A stretch of 64,000 nt of DNA from Pseudoalteromonas sp. XMcav2-N. GTDB lineage: Bacteria; Pseudomonadota; Gammaproteobacteria; Enterobacterales; Alteromonadaceae. Below are positions 38,859 through 47,987 of the stretch, piece after piece (the first letter of the stretch is position 1; the number at the start of each line of letters is the position of its first letter). The notes under the pieces are model-generated. The model saw nothing but the letters and a program-made list of their open reading frames with translations, was not told the DNA's origin and made no database searches. The position numbers and the translations under genes are program-made. The stretch is from the NCBI RefSeq assembly GCF_024124545.1, contig NZ_JAMXSF010000013.1, forward strand, positions 62,001 to 126,000, written 5' to 3'.

Positions 38859-39200
38859 TTATACTGGCATGCTCATGATGTCTTTATAAGCTTCTATCAG
38901 CTTATTTCTGACCTGTACTGTAGCATCAAATGCCACCGAAGATTTGTTCTTGGCAATCATTGCTTCAGCCAGTGAAACACTGCGGTCGCCCATTTCAACA
39001 GCAGTCACCTTTTCTTTAGCGTCACGCTGTAATCCAGCTACGGTATTAAGTGCATCGCTGAGTAAGTCACCAAACTGGGCGCTTGACGTAGCAGCTGTTG
39101 CCTGAACTGGCAGCTTATTCGGATCCTGTGGTCTTACGCGGCCGGCTTCTGAGGCCATTGCCTGCATTTCCTGATAAAGCCCGGTAGATTGAATTTTCAT
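38859..39200 (-). CDS. fliE: Flagellar hook-basal body protein FliE
   Basis: Junction protein of 113 residues between MS-ring and rod. The C-terminal helix LAEAMIAKNKSSVAFDATVQ followed by VRNKLIEAYKDIMSMPV is diagnostic. The chosen ATG (MKIQSTGLYQEM) gives the normal family length; the longer frame to 39278 runs through the sigma-54 promoter and is rejected. It is the first gene of the fliEFGH unit. Confidence 0.95.
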   Translation of the reverse strand: MKIQSTGLYQEMQAMASEAGRVRPQDPNKLPVQATAATSSAQFGDLLSDALNTVAGLQRDAKEKVTAVEMGDRSVSLAEAMIAKNKSSVAFDATVQVRNKLIEAYKDIMSMPV

Positions 39201-39238
39201 GGTCTGGCTCACTTTGTGAGTTATACATACCTCTAACA

Positions 39239-39256
39239 AAGCATAAAGCGTGCCAA
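39239..39256 (-). promoter_or_regulatory. Sigma-54 promoter of fliE
   Basis: On the minus strand TTGGCACGCTTTATGCTT matches the -24 consensus TGGCACG exactly, with GG-N10-GC spacing to the -12 element. It is about 40-55 bases before the fliE ATG. FlrC is the expected activator, by analogy with Vibrio class III genes. Confidence 0.8.
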
Positions 39257-39343
39257 TTATAACTTCATTATATTTCAACTAGTTAAGTTGATTTTTGGAA
39301 GGTCGATTTTTTGACAGTAGGATAGTTCTGCGATCGGATCATC

Positions 39344-39389
39344 AAAAACCCCCTTTATCCGGACATATCAAATGCCCGGATATAAGGGG
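39344..39389 (-). terminator. Terminator after flrC
   Basis: A GC-rich stem, CCGGATATAAGGGG against CCCCTTTATCCGG with one bulged base, is followed on the minus strand by GTTTTTGAT. It lies directly after the flrC stop codon (39396) and separates flrBC from the fliE operon. Confidence 0.8.
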
Positions 39390-39395
39390 TTTCAC

Positions 39396-40808
39396 TCAGG
39401 CTGGAACAGGTAACCCCAGGTCACGCATTCTGGCGAGTTTGTAGCGAAGCGTTCTGGGGCTGATCCCCAACAGCTCAGCGACGTCCTTACGCTTGCCATT
39501 ACACCGGGAAAGTGTATCCAGAATAATTTGATGCTCTTTGTCCTGAAGCTCTTCTTTATAATTGAGCCCCTCAGCATCGTCATTATTCACATTAATGGCA
39601 ATCGAACTGACCTCTTCAGCATCGTTGCGCACAGGTGTGAGAACCTGATCAACTGGCTGCTGCGGTGTACTCACTGATCGCGGTGAAAAGTTCTCAATAA
39701 AAATGTCGTCAGCAGTGATCTCTGTTCCCTGTTGCAAAATCAAGGCTCGTTGCACCACGTTATCCAGCTCTCTGACGTTACCCGGCCAACGATGACTGAG
39801 CAATTTATCCTGCGCGCTCTGTGATAATACAGGAGTCAATTTGCCGGATTTGTCACAGTGACGCTGTAACAGGTGCTCAGCTAGCGGGACAATATCCCCA
39901 CCACGCTCCGCAAGAGGCAGCCAGGTCAGAGGAAAGACATTCAAACGATAGTATAGGTCTTCGCGAAAGACGCCATCATTAACGGCTTCTTTAAGATCTC
40001 GGTTACTGGTCGCCAATACTCTGACATCCAGCTCAATGGTCTTTCTGCCCCCAAGACGTTCTACTTCCCTTTCCTGTAATACCCGCAACAATTTAGCTTG
40101 TAAGCCCAGATCCATTTCAGTGATTTCATCAAGGAGTATAGTGCCCTTTTGTGCTTGCTCAAACTTGCCTGGGCAAGCTGCAATAGCGCCAGTAAATGCC
40201 CCTTTTTCGTAGCCAAACAATGTTGCTTCAAGCATATTCTCCGGGATAGCGGCACAGTTAATTGCCACAAAAGGCTGTTCTGCACGATCCGAGCGGTCGT
40301 GAATATAGCGCGCGAGTACTTCTTTACCTGAACCGCTTGGGCCCAGCACCATCACACTGGCATCAGAGCGCGCTACTTTCTTAGCTAACTCAAGCAACTC
40401 CAGGCTTTTACTGTCAGCAACCACCGGGCCGTCGGTTTCTTTCTCTTTCTCCGGCATATAACGGCTGACCATGTTAAGTAATACCTCAGGTGCAAATGGC
40501 TTAGCCATGTAGTCAATCGCTCCCAGGCGCATGGCTTCAACCGCGTCATCTATTGTGGCATAAGCAGTCATCATCAACACAGGTAGCTCAGGGTAATTAA
40601 GTTTCACCGTTCTGAGCAGATCCAGGCCACTCATGGCCCCCATTTGCACATCGCTGACCAACAGGGAAAATACCTGCTCTTTTAACAGTATGACTGCCTG
40701 TTCAGCGCTATCGGCTTCGACGCACTCAAACCCTGACATTTCAAGGGTGTCTATCAGTGCTTCACGCAACCCGGCATCGTCTTCGACAACCAAAATTTTG
40801 TTGCTCAT
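39396..40808 (-). CDS. flrC: Flagellar sigma-54 response regulator FlrC
   Basis: NtrC-type activator of 470 residues. The receiver domain has VVEDDAGLREAL and phospho-acceptor Asp in LLVSDVQMGAMSG. The AAA+ domain has Walker A GPSGSGKEVLA, the sigma-54 contact GAFTGA, and Walker B GTILLDEITEM. The C-terminal Fis-type helix-turn-helix is GKRKDVAELLGISPRTLRYK. It overlaps flrB by four bases and is presumably phosphorylated by it. Confidence 0.95.
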   Translation of the reverse strand: MSNKILVVEDDAGLREALIDTLEMSGFECVEADSAEQAVILLKEQVFSLLVSDVQMGAMSGLDLLRTVKLNYPELPVLMMTAYATIDDAVEAMRLGAIDYMAKPFAPEVLLNMVSRYMPEKEKETDGPVVADSKSLELLELAKKVARSDASVMVLGPSGSGKEVLARYIHDRSDRAEQPFVAINCAAIPENMLEATLFGYEKGAFTGAIAACPGKFEQAQKGTILLDEITEMDLGLQAKLLRVLQEREVERLGGRKTIELDVRVLATSNRDLKEAVNDGVFREDLYYRLNVFPLTWLPLAERGGDIVPLAEHLLQRHCDKSGKLTPVLSQSAQDKLLSHRWPGNVRELDNVVQRALILQQGTEITADDIFIENFSPRSVSTPQQPVDQVLTPVRNDAEEVSSIAINVNNDDAEGLNYKEELQDKEHQIILDTLSRCNGKRKDVAELLGISPRTLRYKLARMRDLGLPVPA

Positions 40809-41917
40809 ACGGCCTCCTGTAATGATGAATGTTCGCTGGAAATAGGCAGTAACATGCTAAAACATGCTCCTCCACTTTCATTGTTCTTGACGTCAACCCT
40901 ACCTTTGTGAGAATGGGCGACCGAGTTCACAACGGCTAACCCCAGACCAGTGCCCTGAGATTTAGTTGTATAAAAAGGTTCAAATAATTTGCTTGCCTGA
41001 TTCAGGTCAACACCAGGGCCATTATCGGAAACACTGATGCGGACAGTGTCTGTGCCAGACTCACGCTTGGCACAAATTTCAATTTTGGCACCCGCTCCAA
41101 TATGCTGAACACTGTTATGGATCAGATTTTGAATTGCACTGGCCAGCGCTGTTTTATTGCCCAGAATTTCGATATCTGGCTCAGGTAGTTCAACGGACAA
41201 CTGTGCTTTGTGCAGTAGCACCATTGCATCAGCCCCCGCTTTGACCTCACTTAGCAATTGCTGCATTGAAACACGCTCAATCACCTGTTGCTCACCACTT
41301 TTTGCGAACAACAACATATCATTGACCTGATTTTCAAGGTCTTTCAAGCGAGACATCAACTTAGTGTGGAATTTATCTCGTGATTGAGCTGGCAGTTTAC
41401 TGCTGCCCAAATTGGCGCCATACAGCATGGCCGCAGACAAAGGCGTGCGCACCTGATGAGCCAAAGAGGCAACCATCTTGCCCAGCGCACTCAGGCGCTG
41501 CATATGTGCAACACGTGCCTGCAGGCGTCGTGTTTCCGTCAGATCCGTCATCAGTATCAACTGACCAGGTTCTGGCGTCAGTGCTGTAATATCCAGCTTG
41601 ATAAGACGCCCGTCTTTAAGCGAGACTTCATGGCCATCATCCTGCTGTGGACTAAAAGAGCGCTGGATAATACTGAACCACTTTTCGCCTTCCAGTGGTT
41701 CACCCAGCATATCAATTGCTATTTGATTCGCCTTGGCTATCATGCCCTGACCATCCAGTACCACCACACCCGCAGGCATGGTGTCAACCAGATGACCCAA
41801 CCAGCTGGCCTGCTGACGCAGATCGCTCAGCTCACCCATGTAGGCTTCTTGCAGCAGACAGGGATTGTACTGGGTCGTTGGCACAAATTGTGGATTAATC
41901 ACTTTTGCTAATGCCAT
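40805..41917 (-). CDS. flrB: Flagellar sensor histidine kinase FlrB
   Basis: Soluble histidine kinase of 370 residues; no membrane helix is evident. A PAS-like region (about 45-120) precedes the phospho-acceptor histidine in VASLAHQVRTPLSAAML. The ATPase domain has the N-box IQNLIHNSVQHIG, VSDNGPGVD and GTGLGLAVV. Pairing with flrC and a sigma-54 promoter upstream fit the vibrio scheme in which FlrA switches on flrBC. Confidence 0.93.
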   Translation of the reverse strand: MALAKVINPQFVPTTQYNPCLLQEAYMGELSDLRQQASWLGHLVDTMPAGVVVLDGQGMIAKANQIAIDMLGEPLEGEKWFSIIQRSFSPQQDDGHEVSLKDGRLIKLDITALTPEPGQLILMTDLTETRRLQARVAHMQRLSALGKMVASLAHQVRTPLSAAMLYGANLGSSKLPAQSRDKFHTKLMSRLKDLENQVNDMLLFAKSGEQQVIERVSMQQLLSEVKAGADAMVLLHKAQLSVELPEPDIEILGNKTALASAIQNLIHNSVQHIGAGAKIEICAKRESGTDTVRISVSDNGPGVDLNQASKLFEPFYTTKSQGTGLGLAVVNSVAHSHKGRVDVKNNESGGACFSMLLPISSEHSSLQEAV

Positions 41918-41949
41918 GATATTGCTCTCTTAAACCTAGATACTTGTAA

Positions 41950-41968
41950 AAAGCAATTGATGTGCCAA
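41950..41968 (-). promoter_or_regulatory. Sigma-54 promoter of flrBC
   Basis: On the minus strand TTGGCACATCAATTGCTTT is a near-perfect sigma-54 promoter (TGGCAC, TTGC, GG-N10-GC). It lies 33-51 bases before the flrB ATG. FlrA, encoded nearby at 42957-44399, is the expected activator. Confidence 0.88.
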
Positions 41969-42036
41969 CTTTATTTTCTTTTAAATTCAGCAAATTACGC
42001 AAAAAAAACACCTTCAAAAGTTTGACGCTGTTTATT

Positions 42037-42075
42037 TGTACAGCACTTCAATATACGCTAAACTGGTACATGTAC
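42037..42075 (+). promoter_or_regulatory. Possible sigma-70 promoter of tag with palindrome
   Basis: TTGTAC and TAAACT are separated by 17 bases in the 182-bp gap between the divergent flrB and tag genes. A perfect 10-bp palindrome GTACATGTAC (42066-42075) follows, where an operator could sit. Both are suggestions from pattern only. Confidence 0.3.
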
Positions 42076-42099
42076 ATCACCTAACTTACGGAAAATATC

Positions 42100-42714
42100 A
42101 TGCGCACACGCTGTCACTGGGTTGATTTAAGTAAGCCGGATTACGTGGCTTACCATGACGATGAATGGGGAAAGCCAGTCCTTGAAGACATTAAATTGTT
42201 CGAGTTTATTACATTGGAATCAGCACAGGCAGGCCTGAGCTGGTACACCATTTTGAAAAAGCGCGACAACTACCGGGCGGCTTTTCATCAATTTGACCCG
42301 CATATGGTTGCCGCAATGACTGAAGAGGACGTCATTAAGTTGATGGATAATGCAGGGATCATTCGTAACAAGCTAAAAATTCAGGCAACAATCAATAACG
42401 CCAAGCGGTTTATTGAGATACAACAAGAATTTGGCAGCTTTGCATACTACCAGTGGCAGTTTGTTGATTTTACGCCGATCGTAAGCACGATCCACAGTCC
42501 TGAAGATTATCAGGCAACCACAGAGATAAGCACACAATTTGCTAAAGATTTAAAAAAGCGTGGCTTCAAGTTTCTTGGACCTACCACCGTTTATGCCCAT
42601 ATGCAGGCCTGCGGCATGGTCAATGACCATCACGAAGACTGCTTTTGCAAAGCACCTATTATAGAGGCATGTCAGCAGTTGGATATTAAAGCGAAGCTGA
42701 GTACTCAAAAGTAG
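42100..42714 (+). CDS. tag: DNA-3-methyladenine glycosylase I
   Basis: Base-excision repair enzyme of 204 residues that removes 3-methyladenine. It begins MRTRCHWVDLSKPDYVAYHD and continues DEWGKPVLEDIKLFEFITLE, closely matching Tag. The zinc ligands are visible as Cys5, the early histidine of YHDDEWG, and the C-terminal HEDCFC region. The active-site segment AQAGLSWYTILKKRDNYRAA is intact. It lies on the plus strand between flrA and flrB, which are normally adjacent, and is followed by a MITE-like repeat copy. Confidence 0.96.
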   Translation: MRTRCHWVDLSKPDYVAYHDDEWGKPVLEDIKLFEFITLESAQAGLSWYTILKKRDNYRAAFHQFDPHMVAAMTEEDVIKLMDNAGIIRNKLKIQATINNAKRFIEIQQEFGSFAYYQWQFVDFTPIVSTIHSPEDYQATTEISTQFAKDLKKRGFKFLGPTTVYAHMQACGMVNDHHEDCFCKAPIIEACQQLDIKAKLSTQK

Positions 42715-42732
42715 CATACATCAGTGTAACTT

Positions 42733-42818
42733 ATGTCAATTTCACTGAATACCTGTTCGATTTGAAGGAGCAAATATGCCGCAAACGAGGTTAAAAGTTT
42801 CGTTAGAAGAATTGGTAT
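42733..42818. repeat. MITE-like repeat, short copy B
   Basis: An 86-bp relative of the element at 8614-8775. It keeps the left part (CTGAATACCTGTTCGATTTG, then AAGGAGCAAATATG and GTTAAAAGTTTC) and the right end AATTGGTAT. The left terminal repeat is degenerate (ATGTCAATTT) and the central palindrome is missing. It lies just downstream of tag. Confidence 0.7.
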
Positions 42819-42910
42819 TAATTTAAAACAAAAACACCGGATGATATTTACTTTTTCGCCCTGGCCACCCGACCAGAAAAATCGGCAGGCAGCATTTCCA
42901 AGACCATGAA

Positions 42911-42935
42911 AAACGGCGCTATAGAAGCGCCGTTT
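42911..42935 (-). terminator. Terminator after flrA
   Basis: A perfect 10-bp stem AAACGGCGCT / AGCGCCGTTT with a five-base loop is followed on the minus strand by a T-rich run. It lies 22 bases after the flrA stop codon. Confidence 0.85.
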
Positions 42936-42956
42936 CTCAGTGTGTTACGATTATTT

Positions 42957-44399
42957 CTAGTCGCGATTCAGGTTGTATTTTTTCATTTTCTCGACCAGCG
43001 TTGTACGGCGTACACCCAATATCTCAGCGGCTCTGGCGACCACATAATCATAGCGCTCAAGAGCCTGAGTGATCAGGCTAATTTCCATCTCAGCCAGGTA
43101 CTCTTTAAGCTCGATCCCTTCGTCTGGCAATAAACCCAGGCCGGTTTCTGCACTGCCTTGTTCGAGTGTTTCTTCTTCATCCTCAAAATCGCTGAATCCT
43201 TCACTGAACAACTCGTTGAAGACATCTTTTTCGAGTAGCTCTTCTGGATACTCAGGCTCAAAGGCTTCGACGTCGATGTAGCGATACTTACCGGGCAGAT
43301 CCGTCACATCCACGACTTTTTCAGGGAACATAATGGCCATACGTTCTACCAGATTAGCCAGCTCGCGAATGTTGCCGGGCCAGCCATGTACCTTGAGGCT
43401 TTCAATTGCGCGATCGGTAAATTTGACCGAACTACCACCTTGTTCACTTACGCGGCGCAGTAACTCTTTTAACAATAATGGAATATCGTCAGCACGCTCT
43501 CGCAGTGACGGGTTCTCGATGGGAAACACATTTAGGCGATAGAACAAATCCTCACGGAACTTGCCCTCTTCAATCATGATTTCCAGATTGCGGTGTGTTG
43601 CAGCGATCACACGGACATCAGCTTGAATTGGCTTGGTTCCACCAACACGCTCGTAGCTACGCTCCTGCAATACACGCAACAACTTAACCTGCATTTGCAA
43701 TGGCATATCACCAATTTCATCAAGAAAGAGTGTGCCGCCTTGCGCCAGTTCGAAGCGGCCTTTACGCGCAGAAATCGCCCCGGTAAACGCACCTTTCTCG
43801 TGTCCGAAAAGCTCACTTTCAAGCAACTCCCCAGGAATAGCACCACAATTGACCGGAACAAATGGACCACTATTACGGTTAGAGAGCAAATGCACATTAC
43901 GCGCAACAACTTCTTTACCGGTTCCGGACTCACCGAGGATCAAAACGTTAGCATCTGTTTTAGCAACCTGAGAAATCAAAAAGCGCACTTCTTTAACGGC
44001 TTTAGTATCCCCGACCAGGCCATCAAACGATTTAGCATCGTTCAGTTGAGTCGATTTCCCAGGTAGCATGCGCAAGTATTGCTGGCAGTCATGTAACAAT
44101 TGCATTGTCACTTCCTGACCAAAAGGCTCAGTGATGAGGCCAATGACGTTGGCCAGAGCAAGTAGCGGCCTTAACGTTTCCCCAATTAACAGGAACGGGA
44201 CGGCGGGCAAAGACTTAATCAACGCCTCATGCTCTAATTGCGACAAAGCCCCCAGGATGACCACCGGCTCCTGCAGATTGCTTAACAGCGCTGGGGTAAA
44301 ATCAGACTCCGCAACTACCTGAGCTGGCTGACCAACAAAGCCCAATGCCGCTGCCAGTCCAGATGCTCTGTTATTATTGTTATCGAGGATCGTAATCAT
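42957..44399 (-). CDS. flrA: Flagellar master regulator FlrA (FleQ-type sigma-54 activator)
   Basis: Top-level sigma-54 activator of the polar flagellar cascade, 480 residues from the ATG at 44399; the frame also opens at a TTG at 44414. The N-terminal FleQ domain is receiver-like but shows no clear phospho-acceptor. The AAA+ domain has [13 protein letters not shown], the GAFTGA loop and [14 protein letters not shown]. The C-terminal Fis-type helix-turn-helix is [20 protein letters not shown]. It normally heads flrABC, but here tag separates it from flrB. FlhG probably restrains it. Confidence 0.94.
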   Translation of the reverse strand: MITILDNNNNRASGLAAALGFVGQPAQVVAESDFTPALLSNLQEPVVILGALSQLEHEALIKSLPAVPFLLIGETLRPLLALANVIGLITEPFGQEVTMQLLHDCQQYLRMLPGKSTQLNDAKSFDGLVGDTKAVKEVRFLISQVAKTDANVLILGESGTGKEVVARNVHLLSNRNSGPFVPVNCGAIPGELLESELFGHEKGAFTGAISARKGRFELAQGGTLFLDEIGDMPLQMQVKLLRVLQERSYERVGGTKPIQADVRVIAATHRNLEIMIEEGKFREDLFYRLNVFPIENPSLRERADDIPLLLKELLRRVSEQGGSSVKFTDRAIESLKVHGWPGNIRELANLVERMAIMFPEKVVDVTDLPGKYRYIDVEAFEPEYPEELLEKDVFNELFSEGFSDFEDEEETLEQGSAETGLGLLPDEGIELKEYLAEMEISLITQALERYDYVVARAAEILGVRRTTLVEKMKKYNLNRD

Positions 44400-44440
44400 G
44401 CCCGCAAGATCCAACTTCTTTGTTTATATCAATAGTATTG

Positions 44441-44468
44441 ATTGTAAGTCAGTGACATGGGGATGCAA
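44441..44468 (-). promoter_or_regulatory. Possible sigma-70 promoter of flrA
   Basis: On the minus strand TTGCAT and TACAAT are separated by 16 bases, about 45 bases upstream of the flrA ATG. A sigma-70 promoter is what one expects for a flagellar master regulator. The match is moderate. Confidence 0.4.
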
Positions 44469-44704
44469 TACCTAAGTGGCAAGTTTTTGACATCAACGCC
44501 AAAAAAACGCCACCGCTTATGCGCTAAATCAATACTTAAGGATTAAAGTGTCGAAAAATCAGAGGTGTGTACATTTTAAGGGGACATGTGCGTAAGTACG
44601 CTGAGTGACTTTTTTATCGCAGATATAAGTAGCGCCGGCTACTGTATGATTGCAGTTACATCAACGTGCCGGGAGGGCGCTCGCCAGTGGACAAAATGCA
44701 CAAA

Positions 44705-44730
44705 AAAGCCAGCGTTGATTCGCTGGCTTT
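44705..44730 (-). terminator. Terminator after the flagellin-like gene
   Basis: A perfect 10-bp stem AAAGCCAGCG / CGCTGGCTTT with a six-base loop is followed on the minus strand by further T residues. It lies about 30 bases after the stop codon at 44761. Confidence 0.85.
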
Positions 44731-44760
44731 CGTGAAATGCTTGTTGAGACCGCGGTGAAC

Positions 44761-45546
44761 CTATAGCAGACCTAAAACAGACGAAGCTGACTGATTAGCC
44801 TGACCGCGCAATGCAATAGAGGCCTGCGATAAGATGTCATTGGCCGTTTGTTCAGCTACGGCACTGGCATAGTCAGTATCTTGGATCCTGCTTTGACTTT
44901 CCACGATATTGTCTCGTTGCGTACCCAGACCACGTATGGTGCTATTAAGAGTATTTTCGAAAGCCCCTAGCTGCGTTCTTTGCGTGTTCAGCGCTTCCGA
45001 CACCTGATCGGCCGCATCTATGGCAGTTTGTGCACCCGCCTGCGTTGAAATATCAACACTCAGTATAGGGTTTGCGAAGCTACCGTCCGATGCGGTGAAA
45101 CCTTGTGTGGTATTCGCGTCCGGACCAACTTGAAAACTAGTTTGATTGCCATCAAACAGTGATTGTCCACCAAACGTCGTATTCTCAAACGTGTCCGTGA
45201 TCTGTGACTGTAACTGAGTCACTTCTTCTTGCAGAGCTTGCCTGTCGCTGTCAGTCAGCGCACCGCTTCCTGCCTGAAGTGATAACTCGCGGATCCGCGA
45301 CACAGCATCGTTCACTCCAGACAAAGCAGACTCTGTCGTTTGTGAGTATGAGATGCCGTCGTACGCGTTACGGATAGATTGGTTATATCCTTCCTGTTGC
45401 GACGTCAGACGATTGATAATTTGTAGTGCGGCCGCATCATCTGCAGCCGAGTTGACCTTTTTACCACTAGCAAGCTGTTGATTCAGCTTATTATTGGTTT
45501 GATCAACCTGATTAAAAAAACTATTGCTTTGAGATTTTATCTGCAT
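44761..45546 (-). CDS. Short divergent flagellin
   Basis: Flagellin-family protein of 261 residues. The N-terminal D0/D1 region has LNQQLASGKKVNSAADDAAA and the C-terminal region IQDTDYASAVAEQTANDILS, then QASIALRGQANQSASSVLGL. It starts MQIKSQSNSFFNQV rather than the usual MAxxxNTN, and the variable middle is short. It may be a minor or specialised filament subunit; its place beside the sugar locus makes it a possible glycosylation target. GGGGAGGCGTT is a good ribosome binding site. No sigma-28 or sigma-54 site was recognised upstream on this strand. Confidence 0.88.
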   Translation of the reverse strand: MQIKSQSNSFFNQVDQTNNKLNQQLASGKKVNSAADDAAALQIINRLTSQQEGYNQSIRNAYDGISYSQTTESALSGVNDAVSRIRELSLQAGSGALTDSDRQALQEEVTQLQSQITDTFENTTFGGQSLFDGNQTSFQVGPDANTTQGFTASDGSFANPILSVDISTQAGAQTAIDAADQVSEALNTQRTQLGAFENTLNSTIRGLGTQRDNIVESQSRIQDTDYASAVAEQTANDILSQASIALRGQANQSASSVLGLL

Positions 45547-45634
45547 AACGCCTCCCCATCAGGTGTTATATTAAGTTAAGTCTACTCCTTTGTGTTCAAA
45601 AAGTCATCTATTGTAAGAAATTGAATACTACGCT

Positions 45635-45650
45635 TGGTATATTTACTGCA
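45635..45650 (+). promoter_or_regulatory. Probable sigma-54 promoter of pseBC
   Basis: TTGGTATATTTACTGCA has GG-N10-GC spacing and resembles the flhA promoter (TTGGTATC..) in this window. It reads toward pseB, whose ATG lies about 122 bases downstream. If used, it would tie nonulosonic acid synthesis to the flagellar cascade. Confidence 0.55.
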
Positions 45651-45763
45651 AAAACTCCATAACTGATATAAAGTGTTGAGTAATCACTTTTTTATCTTTA
45701 GTTAGGCGGGTTTCTTACAGTCATACCTTTTTCTATACTGTAAAGAATTCAATGCACCTTTAG

Positions 45764-46774
<1,011 letters not shown>

Positions 46775-46791
46775 CCTGACAGGAGCACAAC

Positions 46792-47982
46792 ATGATCCCT
46801 TATGGCAAACAGAACATCGCGCAGCAAGATATAGATGCAGTTGTAGCGGTGTTGCAGTCTGATTTTCTGACTCAGGGTCCGGTTGTACCGCAATTTGAAG
46901 AAGCTGTTGCACAGTACTGTCAGGCGGCACATGCCGTGGCAGTGAATAGTGCAACATCTGCTTTGCACATTGCCTGTCTGGCACTGGATGTCACAGCGGA
47001 TAGTTTGGTCTGGACGGTACCAAATTCTTTTGTGGCCTCATCAAATTGCGCCCTGTATTGCGGCGCCTCGGTAGACTTTACCGACATTGATGCCGCAACA
47101 GGTAATTTGTGTATCAGTGCACTGGAAGACAAACTGAAACGCGCCCAAGCACTCGGTAAACTCCCCGATGTGGTTATCCCCGTACACTTTGCTGGGCAGT
47201 CTTGCGATATGGAAGCTATCGCAAAGCTCGCCAGCCAATATGGCTTTAAAATCATCGAAGATGCATCCCACGCTATCGGAGGACGCTATCAGGATAAACC
47301 TGTTGGCCACTGTGATTATTCAGATATTTGTGTGTTCAGCTTTCACCCGGTTAAAATTATAACTTCGGCTGAAGGCGGTATGGCCGTGACGCAAAATGAG
47401 CAGCTTGCACAGCGCATGCGCTCACTACGCAGCCATGGTATCACGGCAGATCCCACCTTGCTGACTGAGCCAAGCCATGGTCCCTGGTACTATCAGCAAC
47501 AAGCGCTGGGGTTCAACTATCGCATGACGGACCTGCATGCCGCGCTGGGTCTGAGTCAGTTGGCACAACTTGAACAGTTTGTTGCCACTCGCAACAAGCT
47601 TGCACAACACTATGATGCCTTGTTCGCTAAAAATGAAGGTATCACTCCGTTGTCCCAATCTGATAATCAATACAGTGCTTATCATTTGTATGTCGTGAGA
47701 ATTGCTCATAGCACCGAGCAGTTACATGAGCATCTTGTTACTCAGTTAAGAGCACAAGGGGTCTATGCTCATGTACACTATATCCCTATCTATTTGCAGC
47801 CTTACTATCAACAATTAGGGTTCGAGCCCGGCTATTGCCCAGCCAGCGAAGCCTATTATCACAGCGCTATCACCTTGCCACTGTTTCCGTCTTTAACGAC
47901 AACACAACAACAACACATCGCCGATACCCTTTGTCAGCTGCTCAGCAACTGGCACAAAACTCACTCTGCACTAAAGGAGTAG
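46792..47982 (+). CDS. pseC: UDP-4-amino-4,6-dideoxy-L-AltNAc transaminase PseC
   Basis: PLP-dependent aminotransferase of 396 residues, second step of the pathway. It begins MIPYGKQNIAQQDIDAVVAV with LQSDFLTQGP, a DegT/DnrJ-family signature. The PLP lysine is Lys188 in FSFHPVKIITSAEGG. SFNYRMTDLHAALG-type sequence (GFNYRMTDLHAALGLSQL) is present. It lies 17 bases after pseB. Confidence 0.94.
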   Translation: MIPYGKQNIAQQDIDAVVAVLQSDFLTQGPVVPQFEEAVAQYCQAAHAVAVNSATSALHIACLALDVTADSLVWTVPNSFVASSNCALYCGASVDFTDIDAATGNLCISALEDKLKRAQALGKLPDVVIPVHFAGQSCDMEAIAKLASQYGFKIIEDASHAIGGRYQDKPVGHCDYSDICVFSFHPVKIITSAEGGMAVTQNEQLAQRMRSLRSHGITADPTLLTEPSHGPWYYQQQALGFNYRMTDLHAALGLSQLAQLEQFVATRNKLAQHYDALFAKNEGITPLSQSDNQYSAYHLYVVRIAHSTEQLHEHLVTQLRAQGVYAHVHYIPIYLQPYYQQLGFEPGYCPASEAYYHSAITLPLFPSLTTTQQQHIADTLCQLLSNWHKTHSALKE

Positions 47983-47987
47983 CAACC

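Larger units (their letters stand above)
44415..44760. other. Intergenic region between flagellin-like gene and flrA
   Basis: This non-coding stretch of about 350 bp holds the terminator of the flagellin-like gene (44705-44730) and the leader of flrA. A sigma-70-like pair for flrA is at 44441-44468. No gene, repeat or sigma-54 match was found in the middle. The spacing leaves room for regulator binding upstream of flrA. Confidence 0.6.

Noticed and set aside
41384..41911. 175-codon frame opposite flrB
   Set aside because: Antisense of a clear histidine kinase gene; composition not protein-like.
44473..44492. TGGCAAGTTTTTGAC on the plus strand as a sigma-54 promoter
   Set aside because: The GC of the -12 element is missing at the required spacing and there is no plus-strand gene downstream.
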